A program made the position numbers and the translations under genes. From contig JAFKEQ010000003.1 in assembly GCA_017308575.1 (NCBI GenBank), positions 930,001 through 994,000 of the forward strand: DNA of 64,000 bases. Direction: 5' to 3'. Below the pieces are notes generated by a model. The model saw nothing but the letters and a program-made list of their open reading frames with translations, did not search any database and was not told where the DNA came from. The stretch's first letter is position 1; each line of letters starts with the position of its first letter. This DNA is from Afipia sp. GTDB lineage: Bacteria; Pseudomonadota; Alphaproteobacteria; Rhizobiales; Xanthobacteraceae. Below are positions 27,829-37,697 of the stretch, piece after piece.

Positions 27829-28692
27829 CTATCCGCCATTTGCGGCGGTGACGATCCAGATCGAGCCGCCGAGGGGGACCGTGTCGCCCTTGAGGTGATC
27901 CTTCAGCATGTCCCGAATCGATTGCGTTGCGGCGGCGATCTTGTCCGGTGGCTGTCCTTCAAGTGCGCGACTGGTGGGACCGATCGTGAGGACGGACTCA
28001 AGAGCCGCATCAAGCCCACGGCCGGTCGCGATGTCGAGCGCCAGATCGACGCGCTCCATCTCGATGCGCGCAAATCCGGCCTCGGACAGGATTCGGTGTA
28101 CGCGCTCTTCGCTGGCGAATGCGAAGGGGCCGGGATCTTCGGGTTTCATTTCGGGGAGCTTCGGGACATGCTTGTAGGCCTGCTGCAGGCCGAGCATCAT
28201 CCATGGATTATCGCGCGGCGTTCGCCAGCAGGCAAAGACCAGCCGTCCGTTCGGCCGCAGCGCCTTGCGCATATTGGCGAAGGAGATCGCGGGAGTGGCG
28301 AAGAACATGACTCCGAACCGCGAGAACAGGAGGTCGGTGCTGGCCGGTCGAAAAGGATGGACGGTTGCATCGGCCAGGATGAAGTCGATGGACGCGCCGC
28401 CTGGAGCCAGCTCGCGAGCCCGGTTCAGCATCGGCTCGGAGATGTCGATACCCGTCACATGCCCGTCCGGACCAACACGTTTCGCCAGATCGAAAGTCGT
28501 CGCCCCGCAGCCGCAGCCGACGTCAACGGCGGTTTCGCCTGCCTTCGGTGCCGCGCGATTGATCAGCACCGCGGAGACGGGCCCCAGCACGAGGTCCTGC
28601 AATTGCTGGCGGTCGGTCCAGTGATGGCCACCGGGACCGTTCCAATAGGCGATCTGATCGGCATTGCGGTCGTCAACGGCAGAAAGAGACAT
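27829..28692 (-). CDS. Class I SAM-dependent methyltransferase
   Basis: A 287-residue protein starting MSLSAVDDRNADQIAYWNG, with GGAGGTGCC directly before the ATG at 28692. SAM-binding motif I is ETAVDVGCGCGATTFDLA, motif II is VTGIDISEPML, and the post-motif segment is FSRFGVMFFATPAISFANM, as in Methyltransf_11/25-type small-molecule methyltransferases. The GGHHWTD opening is shared with a set of uncharacterised alphaproteobacterial enzymes. Substrate unknown. Divergent from the hybrid kinase gene, with 198 bases between. Confidence 0.85.
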   Translation of the reverse strand: MSLSAVDDRNADQIAYWNGPGGHHWTDRQQLQDLVLGPVSAVLINRAAPKAGETAVDVGCGCGATTFDLAKRVGPDGHVTGIDISEPMLNRARELAPGGASIDFILADATVHPFRPASTDLLFSRFGVMFFATPAISFANMRKALRPNGRLVFACWRTPRDNPWMMLGLQQAYKHVPKLPEMKPEDPGPFAFASEERVHRILSEAGFARIEMERVDLALDIATGRGLDAALESVLTIGPTSRALEGQPPDKIAAATQSIRDMLKDHLKGDTVPLGGSIWIVTAANGG

Positions 28693-28890
28693 GGCACCTC
28701 CGGCATTCGCGGTGCGGCGGATCGAACAATCGTCGCGCGGGAAGTCTAGCATCCCATTGAAGACGAGCCTCAAATTTCTGAATTTTTTGGGCCCGCTTAC
28801 GGAACCGGCCGATCATATCGGCGTTCTATTTCGTTAAGGCAGGCTCTCACTTGGTCGGAATCCCGGCCCACCGCGCCCAAAAGACCAGAA

Positions 28891-31716
28891 ATGCTCGATA
28901 CCAATCGCTCGATGGCGCCGGACTTTCTCGCCGGTGGTGGCGAAATAGGTGCCTTGATGCGTGCCCACGATTGGTCGGGTACTTCGCTCGGTCTTCCGGA
29001 AGGGTGGCCTCAAAGCCTGCGGACGTCGATCCGTATTCTGCTCAATACCAACCATCCCATGTTCATCTGGTGGGGACCGGATCTCATCCAGTTCTACAAT
29101 GACGGATATCGCCGGACCATGGGCCCGGAACGGCATCCGAGCGCGCTGGGTCAGCGTGGCCGCGAATGCTGGAAAGAGATCTGGCACATCATCGGGCCGC
29201 AGATCGATCAGGTTATGAGCGGCGGCGGAGCGACCTGGCATGAAAACCAGCTCGTGCCGATTACGCGCCACGGCAAGCTGGAGCAGGTCTATTGGACTTA
29301 CGGCTTCAGTCCCATCGACGATGGAGACCGGATCGGAGGTGTTCTGGTCATCTGCCGCGATGTGACAGATGACTACATGGCATCGGTTGCCTTGCGCGAG
29401 CGGGAAAGCGAACTCGCGCGCGTTCAGCAGATTGGCAAAATCGGCGGCCTCGAGGTGGATTTGCGGGGAGGTTTTCGCAATCGCCGCTCGCCGGAATATC
29501 TGGCCATCCATGGCCTGTCCCCCGAGGCCGCCAACGAAACCCATGAAGACTGGGTTCGCCGTATCCATCCCGAGGATCGCGACGCCACCGACAAGCAGTT
29601 TCGTGACGCCGTCGACAATGGCGTCCGCGACTATACGGCGCGTTACCGGATTATCCGGCCCAATGACGGGCAGGTGCGCTGGATTTCGGTGAAGTCCGTC
29701 ATCGAGCGGGACCAAGACGGCAAAGCGATAAGGCTGGTCGGGGCGCACACCGACATCACCGAACAGATTATGGCCGAACGGGCGCTTCGTCAGAGCGAGG
29801 AGGAATTCCGGACGCTGGCGGACGCCTTGCCGCATCACGTCTGGACGGCACGTCCCAATGGCCGGCTTAGTTGGCTCAACCCGCGTGTCTACGAATACAG
29901 CGGCGCGACGATCGAGGAATTGAATCGCGATGGCTGGCATCGGATGGTTCATCCGGAAGATATTCAAGTCGCCGTCGCCGCGTGGAAGCATGCGCTGAGA
30001 ACGGGAGACCCTTACGAAGTCGAGTTTCGCCTGCGGCGGGCGGACGGGGAGTTTCGGTGGTTTCTGACGCGTGGCTTGCCGGCACGCGATGAGAGCGGCA
30101 AGATCATCCGCTGGATCGGCACGAATACAGACGTCCACGATCAGAAGACCACCGAAGCCGAACTGGCGGAACTGAATAAAACACTGGCTGCGCGAGTCCG
30201 GGAAAAGACACGTGAGCGCGACCGCATCTGGAACGTGTCGCAGGATTTGCTCGTCGTCGCCGATATGGACGGAACCTGGCTAAGTCTTAATCCGGCATGG
30301 TCCGCGACGCTCGGCTGGTCCAGACAGGATATGCTCAACAAGACGTCGCAATGGCTCGAACATCCGGACGACCGCGACAAAACGAATGTTGAACTTGAAA
30401 GCCTCGCACGGGGACGTCCCACGATCAGATTTGAAAATCGCTTGCGCCACAAGGACGGCTCTTATCGCTGGCTGTCGTGGACCGCCGTTCCCGACGATGG
30501 AAAAATCTATGCGGTTGCCCGCGACATGACCGCCGAGAAGGCGGCCGCTGCACTTCTCAAGTCCACCGAAGAGGCCTTGCGGCAGTCGCAGAAGATGGAA
30601 GCTGTGGGACAATTGACCGGCGGCATCGCGCACGATTTCAATAATCTGCTGACGGGGATCATGGGCTCGCTTGAGCTGATGAAGCTGCGTCTGGCGAAGG
30701 GGCGCACCGAAAATATCGATCGCTACATCGAGGCGGCGACGACATCCGCAAATCGCGCGGCGGCACTGACGCATCGGCTGCTCGCATTCGCACGGCGGCA
30801 ACCGCTGAGCCCAAGGCCGATCGACGTCAATCATCTGGTCGGCACGCTCGAGGACCTTCTCCGCAGGACGATCGGCGAAGTGATCGACCTAAAGATCGAG
30901 GCGGCCAACGACTTGTGGGGTACGTTGTGTGATCCGAACCAACTCGAGAGCGCGCTGCTCAATCTGGCGATCAATGCACGCGATGCGATGCCGGACGGCG
31001 GGCGCCTGACGATCAGAACGTTGAATACAAAACTGGATGGAGTCCTGCCAAGCAATCCGGCGCTGTCGCCTGGCGATTATATCTGCATCGACGTGAAGGA
31101 CACCGGGATCGGAATGACGGACGAAGTGGCCGCGCGTGCGTTCGATCCGTTCTTCACTACCAAGCCGATCGGGCAGGGAACGGGTCTTGGTCTGTCGATG
31201 ATCTACGGCTTCGCCCGGCAGTCGAATGGTCACGTCCTGATTGACAGCAAACTGGGCGAGGGCACATCGGTCAGGATTTATCTGCCGCGTTACAACAGCG
31301 ATATCCTCGCAGAGCCTGCGGTGCAGGAGCCAGTTACTCCGCATCGCGCGGCGGGTGAATCGGTTCTGGTCGTGGAAGACGAGCCTGTGGTGCGGAGTGT
31401 TATCACCGAAATACTGATGAACGAGGGATATCGAATCATGGAGGCGGGCGACGCGCCGTCCGGACTGCAGATATTGAATCAAGATTCTCGGGTCGATCTA
31501 TTGATCACCGATATCGGCCTGCCGGGAATGAACGGCCGCGAGTTCGCGGATCAGGCTCGGAACATCAGGCCCGATCTCAAGATTCTGTTCGTTACGGGCT
31601 ACGCCCAGAGCGCGGCCAAGGCGAAAGGGTTTCTGAAACCAGGGATGGACCTCATCACCAAGCCCTTCGACAACGCAAAGTTCTCCGAACGTGTCCGCGC
31701 GATGGTGTCGCGCTAA
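28891..31716 (+). CDS. Hybrid sensor histidine kinase with four PAS domains and a receiver
   Basis: A 941-residue cytoplasmic protein without membrane segments. An N-terminal PAS-like region (about 25-165, [16 protein letters not shown]), PAS at about 175-295, PAS at about 305-425 ([13 protein letters not shown]) and PAS at about 445-560 are followed by a short coiled coil, a HisKA domain with His581 ([15 protein letters not shown]), an HATPase domain ([30 protein letters not shown]) and a C-terminal receiver with phospho-acceptor Asp874 ([13 protein letters not shown]). No cognate regulator lies nearby. The signal is unknown; PAS domains can bind heme, flavin or small ligands, but no such motif is evident. 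Confidence 0.9.
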   Translation: MLDTNRSMAPDFLAGGGEIGALMRAHDWSGTSLGLPEGWPQSLRTSIRILLNTNHPMFIWWGPDLIQFYNDGYRRTMGPERHPSALGQRGRECWKEIWHIIGPQIDQVMSGGGATWHENQLVPITRHGKLEQVYWTYGFSPIDDGDRIGGVLVICRDVTDDYMASVALRERESELARVQQIGKIGGLEVDLRGGFRNRRSPEYLAIHGLSPEAANETHEDWVRRIHPEDRDATDKQFRDAVDNGVRDYTARYRIIRPNDGQVRWISVKSVIERDQDGKAIRLVGAHTDITEQIMAERALRQSEEEFRTLADALPHHVWTARPNGRLSWLNPRVYEYSGATIEELNRDGWHRMVHPEDIQVAVAAWKHALRTGDPYEVEFRLRRADGEFRWFLTRGLPARDESGKIIRWIGTNTDVHDQKTTEAELAELNKTLAARVREKTRERDRIWNVSQDLLVVADMDGTWLSLNPAWSATLGWSRQDMLNKTSQWLEHPDDRDKTNVELESLARGRPTIRFENRLRHKDGSYRWLSWTAVPDDGKIYAVARDMTAEKAAAALLKSTEEALRQSQKMEAVGQLTGGIAHDFNNLLTGIMGSLELMKLRLAKGRTENIDRYIEAATTSANRAAALTHRLLAFARRQPLSPRPIDVNHLVGTLEDLLRRTIGEVIDLKIEAANDLWGTLCDPNQLESALLNLAINARDAMPDGGRLTIRTLNTKLDGVLPSNPALSPGDYICIDVKDTGIGMTDEVAARAFDPFFTTKPIGQGTGLGLSMIYGFARQSNGHVLIDSKLGEGTSVRIYLPRYNSDILAEPAVQEPVTPHRAAGESVLVVEDEPVVRSVITEILMNEGYRIMEAGDAPSGLQILNQDSRVDLLITDIGLPGMNGREFADQARNIRPDLKILFVTGYAQSAAKAKGFLKPGMDLITKPFDNAKFSERVRAMVSR

Positions 31717-31723
31717 CGGCGTA

Positions 31724-33004
31724 TTACCAGGCGCGGAACAGAACGCTGGCGTTGACGCCGCCGAAGCCAAATCCGTTCGACAGCACATGCTCGATGGCCA
31801 TCGGACGCGCCGCGCCGCGCACGAGATCGACGCCTTCAGCCGCCGCGTCCGGATGATCGAGATTGAGCGTCGCCGGCGCGATCTGATCGCGCAGTGCGAG
31901 CACCGAATAGATCGCTTCGATCCCGCCGGCCGCACCGAGCAGATGTCCGGTGGCGGATTTAGTCGAAGTTACCGCGATTTTTCCCTCGGTCCCGAACACC
32001 GCCTTGATCGCTGAGAGTTCGCCGTTGTCTCCGACAGGCGTCGAGGTCGCATGGGCGTTCAGATGCTGAACTTCAAGCGGCGAAATGCCGGCCTGACGCA
32101 GCGCGATTTCGATGGCGCGCCGCGCACCTGAGCCGTCCTCCGGGCCTGCCGTCATGTGATAGGCGTCGGATGTCGTGCCATAGCCGACGAGTTCGGCAAT
32201 CGGCGTCGCGCCGCGGCTGAGCGCGTGATCAAGCGTTTCGATCACAAGGATTCCTGCGCCTTCACCCATCACGAAGCCATCGCGATCCCTGTCGAAAGGC
32301 CGCGAGGCGCGCTGCGGCTGGTCGTTGAATCCGGTCGAGAGCGCGCGGGCTGCCGCGAAGCCGCCGAGGCTGACGCGGTCGATGCAGGCTTCCGCGCCGC
32401 CACAAACGGCCACATCCGCTTCACCGGACAGAAGGAGGCGCGCGCCATCGCCGATGGCCTGTACACCTGCGGCGCATGCGGTCACCGGAGCGCCGAGCGT
32501 GCCCTTGAATCCATGTTTGATCGACACTTGGCCTGCTGCAAGATTGACGAGGAACGCCGGGACGGTGAACGGCGAGAGGCGGCGCACGCCGCGCTCATCG
32601 GTGGTACGGACCGCATCGACGATGGCCGGGAAACCGCCGACGCCCGACGCGATGATCGTCGCCGTGCGTTCGCGGGCCCGTTCGTCGTCCGGCTTCCATT
32701 CCGCCTGCGCAAGCGCTTCATCCGCCGCCGCCATGGCGAACTGGATGAAGCGATCCATCTTTTTCTGGTCCTTTTTCGGAATCGCGCGATCCGGATCGAA
32801 ACCGGCTTCGGGATCGTCCACGATGTCGGGCACGATGCCGCATGCCTTCACCGGCAGGTCGGCCGCGACATTGTCGGAGAGAGCGCGGATGCCCGATTGT
32901 CCGGCCAGCAGCCGGGACCAGTTGGCCTCGACGCCGACGCCGAGCGGGGAAACCGCGCCCATTCCAGTGACGACAATGCGCCGTATGGAGCTGTTCCTCT
33001 TCAC
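31724..33004 (-). CDS. Beta-ketoacyl-ACP synthase II-type enzyme
   Basis: A 426-residue condensing enzyme with the full Cys-His-His triad: nucleophile Cys177 (VTACAAGVQAIG), His in HLNAHATSTPVGD and His in KSATGHLLGAAGG. RRIVVTGMGAVSPLGVGVE opens the domain. I chose the GTG at 33004, because the long open frame beyond it runs into the neighbouring thiolase and has no similarity. FabF is the closest family, but no acyl carrier protein or fab genes adjoin it, and the thiolase next door points to a separate acyl pathway. The stop is seven bases from the convergent kinase. Confidence 0.88.
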   Translation of the reverse strand: MKRNSSIRRIVVTGMGAVSPLGVGVEANWSRLLAGQSGIRALSDNVAADLPVKACGIVPDIVDDPEAGFDPDRAIPKKDQKKMDRFIQFAMAAADEALAQAEWKPDDERARERTATIIASGVGGFPAIVDAVRTTDERGVRRLSPFTVPAFLVNLAAGQVSIKHGFKGTLGAPVTACAAGVQAIGDGARLLLSGEADVAVCGGAEACIDRVSLGGFAAARALSTGFNDQPQRASRPFDRDRDGFVMGEGAGILVIETLDHALSRGATPIAELVGYGTTSDAYHMTAGPEDGSGARRAIEIALRQAGISPLEVQHLNAHATSTPVGDNGELSAIKAVFGTEGKIAVTSTKSATGHLLGAAGGIEAIYSVLALRDQIAPATLNLDHPDAAAEGVDLVRGAARPMAIEHVLSNGFGFGGVNASVLFRAW

Positions 33005-33108
33005 GATCTCACCACAGGTTGCACAGGAACCACGCAGCCCATTTGTCGGAGCCGCTGTTGATGTCACCGGCGGATGTTCCGCCGGCGCACTCGCCAGTTG
33101 GCGCGTCG

Positions 33109-34302
33109 TCAGTTCAGCTTGCGTTCGATCGCGATGGCAGTGGCTTCGCCGCCGCCGATGCAGAGAGAGGCGATGCCGCGCTTGACGTTGTTGTTTTCCA
33201 TCGCGTGCAGCAGCGTCACGATCAGCCGTGCGCCGGTCGCGCCGATCGGATGGCCGAGCGCGCAAGCACCGCCGTTGACGTTGAGCTTGTCTCGGGGAAT
33301 GCCGAGATCGCGGGCTGCCGCCATCGGCACCACCGCGAAGGCCTCGTTGATCTCGAACAGGTCGACATCGCCGACGCTCCAGCCGACCTTGTCGAGTAGC
33401 TTGCGGATCGCCGGGATTGGCGCGGTTGTGAACCAGTCCGGCGCCTGACTATGTGTCGAATGGCCCTTGATCTCGGCAAGGATCGGCAGGCCTTCCTTTT
33501 CGGCGATCGAGCGGCGGGTGAGCACGAGGGCCGCAGCACCGTCCGCGTTCGCGGAGGAGGCCGCAGGCGTGATGGTGCCGTTCGCGCGGAACGCGGGCTT
33601 GAGATTCGGAATTTTCGCGGGATCGACCTTCAGCGGATGTTCGTCGTTCTCGACCATGCGGACGCCCGCCTTCTCCTTCACGGAGATCGGCGCGATTTCC
33701 TTTTTGAACGCGCCGTTCTGAACCGCGTTGCGGGCGCGGGTCAGCGTTTCAACCGCATAGTCGTCCTGATCCTTGCGCGTGAACTGATAGGTCTCGGCGC
33801 AGGTCTCGCCGAAATCGCCCATCGAGCGGCCTGTCTCGTAAGCGTCTTCGAGGCCATCCATCAGCATGTGATCGATGATGCGGTCATGACCGATGCGATA
33901 ACCACCGCGTGCCTTCTGAAGCAGATAGGGGGCGTTGGTCATGCTCTCCATGCCGCCGGAGACGACGATATCGGCGGAGCCCGCGTTGATGATGTCATGG
34001 GCCAGCATGGTGGCCTTCATGCCGGAGCCGCACACTTTGTTGACGGTGGTTGCGCCGGCCGCATCCGGCAGCTTCGCGCCGCGCGCGGCCTGGCGGGCGG
34101 GTGCCTGTCCTTGCCCGGCGGGAAGGACGCAGCCCATGATCACTTCGTCGATCCGTTCCGGCGACAGCTGCGCGCGGTCGAGCGCCGCGCTGATCGCGTG
34201 CGAGCCAAGATTGTGCGCGCTGAACGAGGACAGTTCGCCCTGGAAGCGGCCGAGGGGAGTGCGGACTGCGGATACGATGACGACTGGATCGGATGACGAC
34301 AT
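33109..34302 (-). CDS. Acetyl-CoA C-acyltransferase (thiolase)
   Basis: A 397-residue thiolase with nucleophile Cys91 (TTVNKVCGSGMKATML), the GGMESMTNAPYLL block, His in NVNGGACALGHPIGATG-type motif and the C-terminal Cys in SLCIGGGEATAIAIE. It could serve biosynthetic acetoacetyl-CoA formation (PhaA-like) or beta-oxidation; the length and the VNVNGGAC region fit the PhaA/AtoB group. GGGAGAG precedes the ATG. It is followed after about 100 bases by the ketoacyl synthase on the same strand. Confidence 0.9.
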   Translation of the reverse strand: MSSSDPVVIVSAVRTPLGRFQGELSSFSAHNLGSHAISAALDRAQLSPERIDEVIMGCVLPAGQGQAPARQAARGAKLPDAAGATTVNKVCGSGMKATMLAHDIINAGSADIVVSGGMESMTNAPYLLQKARGGYRIGHDRIIDHMLMDGLEDAYETGRSMGDFGETCAETYQFTRKDQDDYAVETLTRARNAVQNGAFKKEIAPISVKEKAGVRMVENDEHPLKVDPAKIPNLKPAFRANGTITPAASSANADGAAALVLTRRSIAEKEGLPILAEIKGHSTHSQAPDWFTTAPIPAIRKLLDKVGWSVGDVDLFEINEAFAVVPMAAARDLGIPRDKLNVNGGACALGHPIGATGARLIVTLLHAMENNNVKRGIASLCIGGGEATAIAIERKLN

Positions 34303-34362
34303 GCAACTCTCCCGGTGCGATCATGGCGGGCAGCCATGTTAGATGACGGTTATCATATGAAG

Positions 34363-34388
34363 GGGCGCGGAAATTGCAATCCGCGCCC
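34363..34388. other. Perfect GC-rich hairpin between enoyl-CoA hydratase and thiolase genes
   Basis: GGGCGCGGA at 34363-34371 pairs with TCCGCGCCC at 34380-34388 across an eight-base loop, 60 bases before the thiolase start. No T-run follows in the minus direction, so it may be a Rho-assisted stop for the upstream hydratase gene or a leader structure for the thiolase mRNA. Confidence 0.45.
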
Positions 34389-34505
34389 GGACAATAAAAG
34401 CATGAATCGGATTCCGACAAGCACGGCGATGTTTGAAACGGCTTAAATGTCGAAACTGCCTCCGTTACTGACGGTTGCATGAGTTATTTTGATGCGGCGA
34501 ATGAC

Positions 34506-35276
34506 TTATTTTCGTCTGTCGAGAAATGCCTGCATGTGTCGTTGCGGTTCGCCGGTCAGGAAAGATTGCCCGAACACGCCGATGCTGAGATTGACGGATT
34601 CGGTCAGCGGAAGTTCCTCCCATTGGCGAAGCAGCGCTTTCTGGTTGCGCATGGCCTCGGGGGCGCAATCCGCGACTCCGCGTGCGACCACTTCGATTGC
34701 CTGATCGAGGTCGGAGTCAGGCACAACCTGATCGACCAGTCCCCAGTTCAGCGCGGTCGGCGCATCGATGGTCGCAGCCATCAGGATCAGCCAGCGCGCG
34801 CGGCCCCAGCCGATCAACCGCGGCAACAGCGCCGCGTGGATCACCGAAGGAATGCCGACCTTGACCTCCGGCATGGCGAACTTCGCATCTTCGGACGCGA
34901 TGCGCAGGTCACAGGCAGCGGCGAATTCCAACCCGCCGCCGAGACACCAGCCGCGCAGCCGGGCGATCACCGGGGCGGGGAATTGCCGCGCGGCTTCACA
35001 CAGATCGCGCAGCGTGGTGATGAACTTTTCCGCGGACGCCTGATCCAGCGTCGCCATCTCCTTGATGTCGGCGCCGCCGATCATGCTTTTCTCGCCGCTG
35101 CCGCGCACCACCAGCGCCCGGATGTCGCGGTCTTGCGCCAGTAGCTCCAGACCCTCGCGGACGCCGTTCATGACGGCGGAATTCATGATGTTCAGTGAAC
35201 CGGCATTGGTGATGGTCAGTTGTGCAATGCCGGTCGCGGTCCGTGTGACGGAGCAATAGTCGTTGATCGCTTGCAT
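34506..35276 (-). CDS. Enoyl-CoA hydratase/isomerase family protein
   Basis: A 256-residue crotonase. Blocks include SGEKSMIGGADIKEM (oxyanion hole and CoA pocket), RLRGWCLGGGLEFAAACDLR and AKFAMPEVKVGIPS with the Glu of the catalytic pair in MPEVKVG; the other catalytic Glu is GLEFAA. It may hydrate an enoyl-CoA of fatty or amino acid breakdown. Oriented with the thiolase and ketoacyl synthase and divergent from a TetR regulator that probably controls it. Confidence 0.88.
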   Translation of the reverse strand: MQAINDYCSVTRTATGIAQLTITNAGSLNIMNSAVMNGVREGLELLAQDRDIRALVVRGSGEKSMIGGADIKEMATLDQASAEKFITTLRDLCEAARQFPAPVIARLRGWCLGGGLEFAAACDLRIASEDAKFAMPEVKVGIPSVIHAALLPRLIGWGRARWLILMAATIDAPTALNWGLVDQVVPDSDLDQAIEVVARGVADCAPEAMRNQKALLRQWEELPLTESVNLSIGVFGQSFLTGEPQRHMQAFLDRRK

Positions 35277-35382
35277 CGTGTTGAGGTCCGGGTGTTTGCG
35301 TTGCGAAGAAGCGGCCCATGCTGCGTGATCAATGCATGTGCGTCAAATGCCGTGCATGGCAGCTATTTTCGATGCTTTCGGC

Positions 35383-35403
35383 ACGTTTCGTCAGGCGAAA
35401 TGT
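35383..35403. promoter_or_regulatory. Candidate TetR operator
   Basis: A 21-base interrupted palindrome with core TTTCG-TCAGG-CGAAA lies between the divergent hydratase and TetR genes, 36 bases before the TetR start. TTATTATATGAT just downstream is AT-rich and could hold the TetR -10. Position and symmetry are those of a TetR-family operator; binding is inferred. Confidence 0.5.
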
Positions 35404-35439
35404 GTTATTATATGATCCGGGACATCTGATGAGGCCGCG

Positions 35440-36066
35440 ATGCGTTATTCCAAGGATCATAAGGCCGAAACTCACGAGCGGATCGTGAAGAGCGCATCCG
35501 TGCGCCTTCGCGAGGGGGGCGTGGCGAGCATCGGCGTGGCCGACCTGATGAAGGAGGCGGGGCTGACGCATGGCGGATTCTATGCGCATTTTGCCTCGCG
35601 AGACGCACTGATCGATGAGGCGTTCGTGCATGCCATGGACATTGCCGTAAGGCGATGGCGCAAACGCGCAGATAACGCGCCGAAGGGCAAGGCGCTGGCC
35701 GCCATCGTTACCGGCTATCTGACCGCGCAGCATCGCGATGATGTCGGCAACGGCTGCGCCTTGCCCGCGCTCGGCGCGGAGGTATCGCGCACGAGTCCGA
35801 AGACGCGCAAGGCTATCGCGGCCAGAATCGAGCAGATGGTCGACACCATCGCGGAAACCATGCCGGCACAGACCCCCAAGGCGGCGCGCCGCGAGGCGAT
35901 GGGTGCGCTGGCGACCATGATGGGCACGCTGATCCTGGCGCGCATGGCCGGAACCGGCGAGTTCTCCGATGAAGTCCTCACCGCCGGACGGCAATTCGTT
36001 CTGAATGCCGAAGCCACCGCAAAGGTGCGCCCGAAGAAGTCCAAAGCCGCAACCGGCCCGGCCTGA
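35440..36066 (+). CDS. TetR/AcrR-family transcriptional regulator
   Basis: A 208-residue regulator with an N-terminal helix-turn-helix (RIVKSASVRLREGGVASIGVADLMKEAGLTHGGFYAHFASRDALIDEAF) given here by its limits at about residues 13-60, with GLTHGGFYAHF as the recognition helix. The C-terminal ligand domain contains GNGCALPALGAEVSR, a pattern of the DUF/TetR_C group that responds to lipophilic or acyl compounds. Divergent from the enoyl-CoA hydratase and 120 bases before mmsA, it could control either side. The tail is Lys/Ala-rich. Confidence 0.88.
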   Translation: MRYSKDHKAETHERIVKSASVRLREGGVASIGVADLMKEAGLTHGGFYAHFASRDALIDEAFVHAMDIAVRRWRKRADNAPKGKALAAIVTGYLTAQHRDDVGNGCALPALGAEVSRTSPKTRKAIAARIEQMVDTIAETMPAQTPKAARREAMGALATMMGTLILARMAGTGEFSDEVLTAGRQFVLNAEATAKVRPKKSKAATGPA

Positions 36067-36188
36067 GCCAAGGGTGTTGCCGGATTGTTCTTTGCGTAGC
36101 ATGCCACGGTGGTGTGCGCCAAACCCCGTTCCAATGCCTGCCGTAGCGGTGCTACCATCTTCTAAACACAAGCTTTTGGAGGATACGC

Positions 36189-37682
36189 ATGCGCACGATC
36201 GGTCATTTTATTGGCGGCAAGCAGGTCAAGGGTACGTCGGGCCGCTTTGCGGACGTCTATCAGCCGATGACCGGGGACGTGCAGGCCAAGGTGGCGCTGG
36301 CCTCGAAGGCTGAGGTTCGTGCCGCGGTCGAGAATGCTAAGGCGGCGCAGCCGGCCTGGGGCGCGACCAATCCGCAGCGCCGTGTTCGCGTGCTGATGAA
36401 GTTCTTGGAACTGCTGGCCAAGGAAAATGACTCGCTGGCCGAATTGCTGGCGCGTGAGCATGGCAAAACGATTCCGGACGCCAAGGGCGATATCTTCCGC
36501 GGCGTCGAAGTCGTGGAATACGCGATCGGCATCCCCGAACTGATGAAGGGCGGCTACACCGAGGGCGCGGGCCCCGGCATCGACAGTTATTCGATGCGTC
36601 AGCCGCTTGGTGTCGTGACGGGCATTACCCCGTTCAATTTCCCCGCGATGATCCCGATGTGGAAGTTCGCGCCCGCCATCGCCTGCGGCAATGCCTTCAT
36701 TCTCAAGCCTTCGGAGCGCGATCCGGGCGTGCCGATGCGGCTTGCGGAATTGATGCTCGAAGCTGGCCTGCCGCCGGGCATTCTCAACGTGGTCAACGGC
36801 GACAAGGAAGCCGTGGACGCGCTTCTCGACGACCGCGATATTTCGGCCGTTGGCTTCGTGGGCTCCTCTGACATTGCGCAATACATCTACTCGCGTGCGG
36901 CCGAAACCGGAAAGCGCGCCCAGTGCTTCGGCGGCGCCAAGAACCACATGATCATCATGCCGGACGCCGATCTCGATCAGTCGGTGGATGCCTTGATCGG
37001 CGCGGGCTACGGCGCAGCCGGCGAACGTTGCATGGCCGTGTCGGTAGCCGTTCCGGTCGGCAAGACCACTGCTGACCGGCTGATGGAAAAGCTGATTCCG
37101 CGCGTGGAAAGCCTGAAGATCGGCCCGTCCACCGACGAAAGCGCCGACTTCGGACCGCTTGTCACCAAGGCGGCGCTGGAGCGCGTCAAGAATTACGTCG
37201 ATATCGGCGTGAAGGAAGGCGCGAAACTGGCTGTCGATGGCCGCGGCTTCAAGATGCAGGGCTACGAGAACGGCTTCTACATGGGCGGCTGTCTGTTCGA
37301 CAACGTCACCAAGGATATGCGGATCTACAAGGAAGAAATCTTCGGTCCCGTGCTGTCGGTGGTCCGCGCCAAGGACTTCGACGAAGCGGTGGCGCTGCCG
37401 TCCGATCATGAATACGGCAACGGTGTTGCGATCTTCACCCGCGACGGCGATGCGGCCCGCGAGTTCACCGCGCGCGTCAATGTCGGCATGGTCGGCGTCA
37501 ACGTGCCGATCCCGGTGCCAGTGGCCTACTACACCTTCGGCGGCTGGAAGCGTTCGGGCTTCGGCGATCTCAATCAGTACGGCCCCGACTCCGTGCGCTT
37601 TTACACAAAAACCAAGACAGTGACGTCGCGCTGGCCCTCGGGTGTCAAGGAAGGGGCTCAGTTCGCGTTCCAGAGCAAGTAA
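36189..37682 (+). CDS. mmsA: CoA-acylating methylmalonate-semialdehyde dehydrogenase
   Basis: A 497-residue aldehyde dehydrogenase with catalytic Cys281 (GAAGERCMAVSVAV), ITPFNFPAMIPMW for NAD and GGAKNHMIIMPDAD, where the usual general-base Glu of other ALDHs is absent, as in MMSDH enzymes. It converts methylmalonate semialdehyde to propionyl-CoA, the last step of valine degradation. GGAGG precedes the ATG. First gene of a valine degradation operon with an acyl-CoA dehydrogenase, a hydrolase and mmsB. Confidence 0.95.
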   Translation: MRTIGHFIGGKQVKGTSGRFADVYQPMTGDVQAKVALASKAEVRAAVENAKAAQPAWGATNPQRRVRVLMKFLELLAKENDSLAELLAREHGKTIPDAKGDIFRGVEVVEYAIGIPELMKGGYTEGAGPGIDSYSMRQPLGVVTGITPFNFPAMIPMWKFAPAIACGNAFILKPSERDPGVPMRLAELMLEAGLPPGILNVVNGDKEAVDALLDDRDISAVGFVGSSDIAQYIYSRAAETGKRAQCFGGAKNHMIIMPDADLDQSVDALIGAGYGAAGERCMAVSVAVPVGKTTADRLMEKLIPRVESLKIGPSTDESADFGPLVTKAALERVKNYVDIGVKEGAKLAVDGRGFKMQGYENGFYMGGCLFDNVTKDMRIYKEEIFGPVLSVVRAKDFDEAVALPSDHEYGNGVAIFTRDGDAAREFTARVNVGMVGVNVPIPVPVAYYTFGGWKRSGFGDLNQYGPDSVRFYTKTKTVTSRWPSGVKEGAQFAFQSK

Positions 37683-37697
37683 CGCGGGCGGCCCGTC

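Noticed and set aside
33005..33265. N-terminal extension of the ketoacyl synthase
   Set aside because: It overlaps the thiolase 3' end in another frame and shows no similarity; the KAS domain begins right after the GTG at 33004.
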